Below are positions 57,589 to 64,000 of a DNA stretch of 64,000 bases, piece by piece. Both the position numbers and the translations under genes were made by a program. The notes beneath the pieces are model-generated. The model did not search any database. It was not told where the DNA came from and worked only from the letters and a program-made list of their open reading frames with translations. Origin of the DNA: Actinernus sp. WN-2022. Taxonomy: Eukaryota > Cnidaria > Anthozoa > Actiniaria > Actinernidae. The DNA lies in contig JAOWCC010000019.1 of the NCBI GenBank assembly GCA_030867875.1, positions 33,213,976 to 33,277,975 on the forward strand, given 5' to 3'. The stretch's first letter is position 1; every line of letters starts with the position of its first letter.

Positions 57589-57994
57589 CTAAAAGAAAAG
57601 TTACTTGGCTAATTAGCATATGTACTTGCTAGAGGCCTAAATACCAGCCTCATCCATCCAAGGATACATGTAAATCAAGTTATCTACATGTACAGTTGTA
57701 TCTATCTACATGTATCTATCAAAAGTGCAAATTTTCACTATTAATACTTAGTTCTTATTAACTAAGTGGGAGGTCTGTACTGGCCATGACGACTGAGGTC
57801 AAGATTCTTCCATACAGACCGACCAAGCTCAGTTAATGTGTTTATTATAATTATACACTGTATATGGCCATTTTAACAATAGTTTTGGGGGATTTTAAAA
57901 TTTATTTACTGCATTTTCAAAGCACACATGCAACACTGAACTGGCTTTCTAAAATGCTGTATTCAGCTGGTTTGATAACTTTTAAAAACTGACT

Positions 57995-58255
57995 TTCTAA
58001 CGGGGCCTGAAACAACCATACAAACTATAGGGGCTCAGATCAAAACAAGGAGCCAGCTTAAATCCACAGATCGAATTAGAATGACTAGTGTGTTGGTTTT
58101 GGTGAAGGGAGGAAAACCGGAGGACCTGGAGAAAAACTCTCGGAGCAAGGGCAAGATACCAACAAACTCAACTCACATGTAGCACTACGTCCAGGGATCG
58201 AACCTTGGCAACAGAGGTGAGAGGCGACGTACTTATACAACCACCCCGGTTCTCC
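57995..58255 (-). mobile_element. tRNA-derived SINE, reverse copy
   Basis: The reverse complement reads a B box GGTTCGATCCCTGG, GTGAGTTGAGTTTGTTGGTA and a tail TTGTTTCAGGCCCCGTTAGA, matching the SINE at 16083-16545. Confidence 0.75.
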
Positions 58256-58645
58256 AGAAGTGTGGTGACTTAGTCTTTGATCAACTAGAAGTTCAGGAAG
58301 GAGCTCAAAGTGGTCTTTTTTCAGGTATGAAATTGTACAAGAAAATTAATGTTCAAGTTATTGGCCATTACTGTATATTCTTCTAGATACTGTAAAATGT
58401 ATTTTAAATTATTAATGTACTACAGCACTGGCCAGAGTTGTTTGTTAGACAAATATATCCATTAATATGACACCCCTGTTTAAATACAGCCAGGTTTTGG
58501 TGGCTTCAGCGGATAACACAGACTTCATGCATACAGTCTTGATTATTCTTGCTATCATGCTCAACCTCATCAAATAATTTAAGGGGTCTATGCAGGAACA
58601 GCGTAAGTGACTACTGATTACATTCTAAATTCTCTTTTATATTAA

Positions 58646-58646
58646 T

Positions 58647-58724
<78 letters not shown>
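58646..58724. repeat. TAG microsatellite, about 26 copies
   Basis: Uninterrupted trinucleotide run; a shorter one lies at about 62420-62448. Confidence 0.97.
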
Positions 58725-58735
58725 GCATAGTTATT

Positions 58736-58910
58736 GTGGGAAAGTGACCGGTTTTTTGGGAGAACGACCGGTTTTTTGGGAGAACGACCGGTTTTTTGGG
58801 AGAACGACCGGTCATGTGGGAACGTGACCGGTCGTTGTGGGAACGTGACCGGTCGTTGTGGGAACGTGACCGGTTATTGTGGGAACGTGACCGTTTGTGT
58901 GGGAATATGA
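58736..58910. repeat. 21-bp GACCGGT tandem repeat
   Basis: Three copies of the GGGAGAACGACCGGTTTTTTG type are followed by about four of GGGAACGTGACCGGTCGTTGT. Related single motifs lie near 61502 and 61853. Confidence 0.9.
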
Positions 58911-59772
58911 CCTGTGTCATAGAAATTCACCATTGGACACGGAGAGAGTGTCCCCAGGACCACAGGCATTGTTTAATCGACTTTCATGCTTGTTAAGAGC
59001 TTAGTATTGGTGGACATGAACATGTTACGTTTAACTGAGAACGTGAACATAATTAATAAACTGCCGTATTTGTGTAAAAACGAGGATTGTTGTCATTAAT
59101 AACACTAGAAAAAGCAGGTGCAACTCCAATCTGGGAAGGAAAATATAATTCGACAATTCACAGTATTTTTTGTGTCTAAGGGTTTACTCAAGCAATTGAG
59201 TACCTGGTTCGATTCCAGGAGAGGTTGCCTGCAGACATAAAAAGTAAAACAAAAAGGCGGAACATGCAAAGTCGATACCAAGGTTGTGTTCGTGTACTAG
59301 TTAGAGTTCTTACATGTATTTAACAATATCGGTCTAAGGGATATTTCTCGTCCCCACCCCCACCCTGAAAATAAATTGTCACACATCGTGTCATTCTCTT
59401 TGATCACGACAGAAGCCAAGTAAGCGTCTCATGGATTCTTCTGTATTCGTTAGAATTCGTACTCTTTCGGTGAATTTCTTTGCAGTAGAATAGTAAAATA
59501 TGGTTTCTAACAAAAAAAATGATAATATTCTGGGGTGATTCTGGGATCATGTCATTTCCTTAGTGCCGATAGAGCCATGCATATGAGAATCCATCCGAGA
59601 TTCACTGACTGTGCTCGTAGATTTGGCGTAATAAATCAGTCCGTAAAGTGCTGTACTGCCTTAAATTAGGTAAACGTTCCAATCAATCTGTTCACTGTGG
59701 ACCGTTCTTTCCAAATATGTGAACATTTCCATTTAAAGGTTTGTTGCTAATGAGAATAATAACAAAATCTAC

Positions 59773-59805
59773 AGATTGCGAAATATACTCGTGGTCGGCC
59801 GCCAT
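59773..59805 (-). CDS. Candidate first coding exon of the giant gene (tentative)
   Basis: The minus strand reads AAACATGG, a good start context, then MAADHEYISQS followed by GTAGAT, which would leave phase 0 as exon 1 requires. Another acceptor-led open stretch at about 59130 (IGVAPAFSSVINDNN) could be the next exon but has a weak donor. Nothing else supports either. Confidence 0.2.
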
Positions 59806-59811
59806 GTTTTT

Positions 59812-60200
59812 ACCACAGGGAACCCATCGATAAACAGCACGGGCGTTGGGTCAGCAATAGTTCCGCAAACGGCTTGTAACAAAATTTCAATAGAACGCCA
59901 AATGAAACAAAGTAAACAATATCTGGCAATCAAATGGCGTGACGTGATCAGTCACGTGACTTCAGCTAAACCACAGGGATCCCAATAATTGTTCAAAATT
60001 ATGTTTAACGTTGAGTCAACAATGCAGCCACAAGACGTGAACACAACTTCCACTAACAAAGAGTAAACATCACCTGTCAATTAAATGGAATGACGGCATC
60101 AGTCACGTGACCTGCACTAAGCCACAGGAAGCCCACTGAATTAGTCAAACACGCGTGGGGTCAACAATACAACCACAAAACGTAAATGGGGCCTTCGCTT
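59812..60200. promoter_or_regulatory. Possible shared promoter with tandem E-box units
   Basis: About 150-bp degenerate tandem copies contain GTCACGTGAC at 59951-59960 and 60102-60111, followed in each by CCACAGG and GTCAACAAT. A partial third copy lies at 59812-59860. GTCACGTGAC is the palindromic E-box (CLEAR-like) bound by TFEB/MITF/USF-type bHLH factors. The region separates the minus-strand giant gene from the plus-strand frames at 60.2 kb. Confidence 0.5.
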
Positions 60201-60261
60201 TTAGGTTAACCTAAATGTATATATTATGTTTATTTCGTCCAACAGTCTTCGCTTTCTGACA

Positions 60262-60657
60262 ATGAATCATGTGGACGCGCAGCTGTTTTCCTGTCATCCT
60301 GTTGCAATGGTAGACCATTTTACTGAAATGGAGGATGCCGAGTGGTCCACGTTATGCCAGAAAACCATCAATGAGCTGATGATGGAGCAGGTGGTTACTG
60401 AGGTCAAGGAGCCGGGTTTGTTTAATCGTGCGGCGTTCGTCATTTCGACCCTCCAAGCTCACTACTTCTGCCGCTTTGGCAACCATTTAGCGGTTCTGTC
60501 CAAGGGCAAGAATGATCAGCGTTCAGCTAGAGCTCTAGTTCGCAGAAGTGCACAGAAGCTACTGGATGCTGCTGCGGAAGCCACCATCAACAGTCATCAA
60601 CAGCAGCCGACCACCTTAGCAACCGATAATGAGGTGGTAGAAACAGTAGCAGTGTGA
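60262..60657 (+). CDS. Hypothetical protein, N-terminal frame
   Basis: Open from ATG at 60262 (or 60226, but an AG acceptor at 60243-60244 suggests an upstream exon) to TGA at 60655. It reads MNHVDAQLFSCHPVAMVDHF..., with a mid region CQKTINELMMEQVVTEVKEP and a Q-rich end. I do not recognise the family. Base composition is more GC-rich than the surroundings, as expected for coding DNA. It is probably continuous with the following frame, one base out of step. Confidence 0.5.
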   Translation: MNHVDAQLFSCHPVAMVDHFTEMEDAEWSTLCQKTINELMMEQVVTEVKEPGLFNRAAFVISTLQAHYFCRFGNHLAVLSKGKNDQRSARALVRRSAQKLLDAAAEATINSHQQQPTTLATDNEVVETVAV

Positions 60658-61066
60658 GGGCAAAGAAGTACTTGCCAAGAAGAAAGCGGTGCTGGATGAC
60701 AACACCGGAGAGGCAGATGAGATGGAGATTACCCCGGAAGACAAGGAGGACGACGTACAGACTGTCACGTCGGGATACGATTCATCCTACATAATACCTC
60801 CATCTGAAGCTGCCTACAAGGGAAGATCATCCTTCATTTTTGTAGGCAGTAGACGTCGCTGGTCAAGTGCAGATGTGAAGGCAATGGAAACCGTGTGCGA
60901 AATCGAGATAACCGGGGAGGCGGTGCCCAACAGAACCTCCATCATCCGTAGGCTGCGACGCAATGACGAAACAAATCACATAATGGCGAGAGAAGGCGCA
61001 GAGAGAGCATACCAGAAGATAAAGCATATGCGCCACAACTATATGCAGAAACTCAAGAAGAAGTGA
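60652..61066 (+). CDS. Hypothetical protein, C-terminal frame with SANT/Myb-like end
   Basis: This frame opens at about 60652 (CEGKEVLAKKKAVLDDNTGE) just as the previous one stops, offset by one base, and ends at TGA 61064-61066. An acidic middle is followed by RRRWSSADVKAMETVCEIEI and a basic helix with MRHNYMQKLKKK. A W at the start and spaced helices resemble the SANT-like tails common in cnidarian and transposon-derived proteins. It has no ATG of its own, so a one-base indel, sequencing error or +1 frameshift is implied. Confidence 0.45.
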
Positions 61067-61193
61067 AATCAGAAGGCGCATTTCGACCGAGAGACAGTAA
61101 GGATCTGCGATGATAGAGTAAGACGAAATATAGTAATCCTGTCGTGTGATAACAGACTATTAATAATACAAATCAAAACGTTTTAACAAAAAA

Positions 61194-61199
61194 AATAAA
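61194..61199 (+). terminator. Polyadenylation signal AATAAA
   Basis: Located 128 bases after the stop of the plus-strand frame. Another AATAAA lies near 61396. Either would suit a 3' end. Confidence 0.45.
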
Positions 61200-61399
61200 C
61201 GTATCAAGTTTCCATATAGAACATGTTGTTTTTGAGAACGCAAATTATTGTTGACATGAATAATTTCGCGTAAGAACTCTTTATGAAGATAGGCACGTTA
61301 AAAAAGGTGAGCAGATATGAATTAGATAATGTTACTGTGAAGTTTAACCGGATTTTTCACACGTATGTAGAAAATACATGGGTCTGCATGAGAAAATAA

Positions 61400-62180
61400 A
61401 AGATTTGCTATGAAATGTGGTTAAACATTGTCCTTTCATTTCCTATTGCCAAGATTCCTTACAAAACGCCACATCTATAGCACTATATGCATTCACGTGG
61501 GAGACTGACCGGTCATTAGGCTCCAGTAAACTGGGGTACAGTTACCGAGACGTTTTCACACGTTACGACGGCAAAACTCCATCGATCAAAACGTAACCTA
61601 CATATGTTGAAGGGAGCACAAAGCGTAATGGCTTGTAATTATTTAAAATATTTTTGGCGCTTTGGTGGCCAGTTTAAAAATTTAAATGTTTTCGAATAGA
61701 AAAAATTCCCACGGTCTACAGCGTGGCAAACGTGACACCTCGATACATTATTCACACTCTTGATAGTTTTGCCTAAGTCAAGATGTAATTTTATCCCATG
61801 CTAATTTTCATGACCTCGTGCATTCTTAGACAAAAAAAACTCCTGCGGGAAAATGACCGGTGTTTGGGACCAAAAATACAGGTGAATCACAGATCACGGC
61901 AATGACGTCATCAATGACGTCATCTAAACCAACCATCGCGTTTACTTTGATTACGGTAGCACTCACGAGCGAATTTATCTCTATCGGTCCACTCATTATC
62001 GAGTTATTGAAAAATGCTGTTTTTAAGATATATTTGAAAAGGAATCGACCATGTATCCGTACTACGCCAACAGGACCTCAACGTCCTGACTGCACCGCCC
62101 CTTCTTCCTACCAGGCTAGACCTTGAGACTCGATCAGATCATAGTCCTATCCAAGCTCAATCACGCCCATCATTAGCTTG
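61400..62180. other. Intergenic, nothing firm
   Basis: Two TGACCGGT motifs echo the array at 58.7 kb. An 88-codon plus frame at 61860 shows no recognisable similarity. Confidence 0.35.
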
Positions 62181-62185
62181 AAGAT

Positions 62186-62203
62186 CCGTTGCCATGGCAA
62201 CGG
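62186..62203. promoter_or_regulatory. Perfect palindromic X-box (RFX-type site)
   Basis: CCGTTGCCATGGCAACGG matches the RFX consensus GTNRCC-N(0-3)-RGYAAC perfectly on both strands. The gene it would serve is not obvious in the window. Confidence 0.45.
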
Positions 62204-62419
62204 TTGGTGACACTTCAAAGTTTCCCGACCGAAAATGGATGGTCTAGTAGAAGTGCTCCCTCTCTTAATGGGCTTGGTGAATCTTGACCATACTAGGCTA
62301 TCAAGACAAGCAGTAGTTACTGTCACTACTCCACCACTGTCGTACCACCTACTGAGTATGTAGTGAGGCAATGACTGTTACAACATTTCCTTCAAAGTGT
62401 GCCAAATAACCGATAACTA

Positions 62420-62715
62420 CAGTAGTAGTAGTAGTAGTAGTAGTAGTAATATATTTAACCACGTATCACAGGTTGAGCACAGAGGCTCTTTTAAATGTGA
62501 GCGTGCAATATTACAAGATTAAACTGTATACAAATGATGGTTGCAGTAAAAGCATAAAAAGACATACATGAGTGGAATAAGTTACAATGCTATAATACTA
62601 ATAATGATCATACTACAGATAAGGTTTTAGTTAATATAATGATAATAGCAATAAATACTCTAAATTAAGACTTAATATATATATATATATGTATATTATG
62701 TGATATTGGATAATG
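62420..62715 (-). mobile_element. Probable 3' UTR and TAG tail of the retrotransposon
   Basis: AT-rich sequence follows the RT stop codon (reading right to left) and ends in nine TAG/CTA units, a plausible terminal simple repeat for this class. Confidence 0.5.
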
Positions 62716-63655
62716 CTATTTACATATGTGACAGTTGCAGTTAAGTGAAGACGAAATGGGCATACTTTGAAGTTTACTTTTAAAGACTGGTAGAGATTCT
62801 ATTCTTCTGACACTATCTGGTAGATTATTCCATAATTTAGAAGCTGTATAGGTAAAGGAGTGCTGCCTGTAAGATGAAGTTATTGTAGGAAGTTTAAGCT
62901 TCAAGTGACCTCTAAGATTATAGTTATCTAGTACACGTAATGAGAACATCTCAGTAATGTACAGAGGTGCTAGATTATAAATACATTTGTAGACCAGCAC
63001 AAGTGCCTGTACACAACGGCGATGCTCTAGTGTATTAATTGACGCTAACTTTAATAGATCGTCATAGGACGTACTTTTGGGCATATTGAGTATTGTTCTG
63101 AGAGCATAGGCGTTAGTTAATTCTAGTTTCTGGGATAGGTTATTACTGATACCAATTAATAGCTGAGAACAGTATTCGAACTGGGATAGGATGAAGGCTT
63201 TGTAAACTTTTAGCATTAGGTCAGTAGGGATCATTTTACGGATACGTCTCATGATAGAGACTTTCGCGTTAACTTTTCTACATATTTCTTTAACATGTTG
63301 CTTGAAAGAAAGGGATTTGTCAATTATGAAGCCAAGTAGCTTAATTTCGTTAACAGTTTCAAGTTTGTTGTTGTCCATCATAAGTTGAAGTGGCATACTA
63401 GATTTGCCTAGAATAATGGTCTGTGTCTTTGTATTATTCACTAATAGAAAGTTTTGATTAAACCACGCGACAAGTATATTAAGATCTGTTTGCAGGTATG
63501 CTTGTAATATATCAGGACTTGCGTGTGATGCATATTCGGTTGTGTCATCTGCATATAACCTCAGCGAGGTGTTGAGAGCTGCAAAGTTAAGATCATTAAT
63601 AAATATGTTAAACAAGAGGGGGCCCAGGATGGAGCCTTGAGTTTTCTGAGGGACA
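62716..63655 (-). mobile_element. 5'-truncated non-LTR retrotransposon, reverse transcriptase domain
   Basis: The minus frame of about 300 codons reads QGSILGPLLFNIFINDL, then LRLYADDTTEYASHASP with the catalytic YADD, then LGFIIDKSLSFKQHVKEICR, ALVLVYKCIYNLAPLYITEM and SKLWNNLPDSVRRIESLPVF. This is the C-terminal half of a CR1/L2 (Jockey-group) reverse transcriptase. It ends in a stop at 62716. The start is truncated near the QGSILGPL motif, and a two-residue insertion (KT) sits just before it. The 3' region runs to a TAG repeat at about 62420-62448. The frame is intact, so insertion was fairly recent. Confidence 0.88.
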
Positions 63656-64000
63656 ATTTAGAAATTGATCACAAGTCACTTATACATGTACTGTTCTTAC
63701 TGCTGATCACATTCTAAATTCTCCTTGACATTCTTTGTTTTCTAAGGGGGAATTCAGAACTTGATCAAATACTATCCTTACATGAAGGAAAGCATTGTTG
63801 CCTTCCCGAGATCCACGGCTTGCATAAATCTCCCTCACTGCATGTCCAAAGGTGTAGAAGTTATAACTATTAAGAAAAGAGTAATTTGTTACTTGTACAA
63901 TGTAGATTGAATACATGCATTTTTCCACTGGCTGAGGAACAAAATAAGTGGAAAATGTTTTCTCACATGCCACTGGGGCCTGGGCCTCAAGGGGGGTTTA
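63656..64000. other. Window edge, nothing firm
   Basis: A short phrase CTG(C/A)TGAT(C/T)ACATTCTAAATTCT near 63700 is shared with 58610. No gene recognised. Confidence 0.4.

Noticed and set aside
58256..58330. Exon-like minus-strand stretch DHFELLPELLVDQRL
   Set aside because: No usable donor and no phase partner. It abuts a SINE, so it was not placed in the gene.

Overview
The window is nuclear DNA of an intron-rich animal. There are no bacterial-style operons or Shine-Dalgarno starts. Coding sequence is cut into short exons of 45 to 360 bases with ordinary GT/AG borders. The introns are packed with palindromic (foldback) elements, tRNA-derived SINEs, minisatellites and worn non-LTR retrotransposon fragments. 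This style is most like a cnidarian, probably an anthozoan such as a coral or anemone. That is an impression from genome style, not a proof.

Almost the whole window (about 124 to 57,588, minus strand) is one giant gene. I could join 30 exons into an open frame of about 1,466 codons. All junctions agree in phase except the one between the second and third exons. It encodes an ankyrin-repeat protein with a lysine/glutamate-rich, coiled-coil-like N-terminal stretch, many ankyrin repeats, a 120-residue acidic insert made of short DEE repeats, then more ankyrin repeats. The gene runs off the left edge still in frame, so its C-terminus and any catalytic domain are not visible. Its first exon is unresolved and lies to the right of 57,588. 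A long ankyrin array after a coiled coil suggests the invertebrate ankyrin-PARP family (C. elegans PME-5-like) as a hypothesis only.

The introns hold many repeats. There are four large tandem arrays (2.75-3.23 kb, 35.17-35.37 kb, 38.27-40.40 kb, 51.72-53.82 kb). A nested pair of 37-38 bp inverted repeats frames 8,950-13,938. At least a dozen foldback or MITE elements are present, one of them split by a later retrotransposon insertion. SINEs lie on both strands. One exon end (34,328) is followed by two further 59-bp tandem copies of its last 33 coding bases plus splice signals.

Right of the giant gene (about 59.8-60.2 kb) is a possible promoter region made of about 150-bp tandem copies, two of which carry the palindromic E-box GTCACGTGAC. 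From about 60,262 to 61,066 on the plus strand lies a coding segment in two frames offset by one base: a hypothetical protein with a SANT/Myb-like C-terminus, followed by polyadenylation signals. The right edge (62.7-63.65 kb, minus strand) is a 5'-truncated non-LTR reverse transcriptase with an intact YADD motif.
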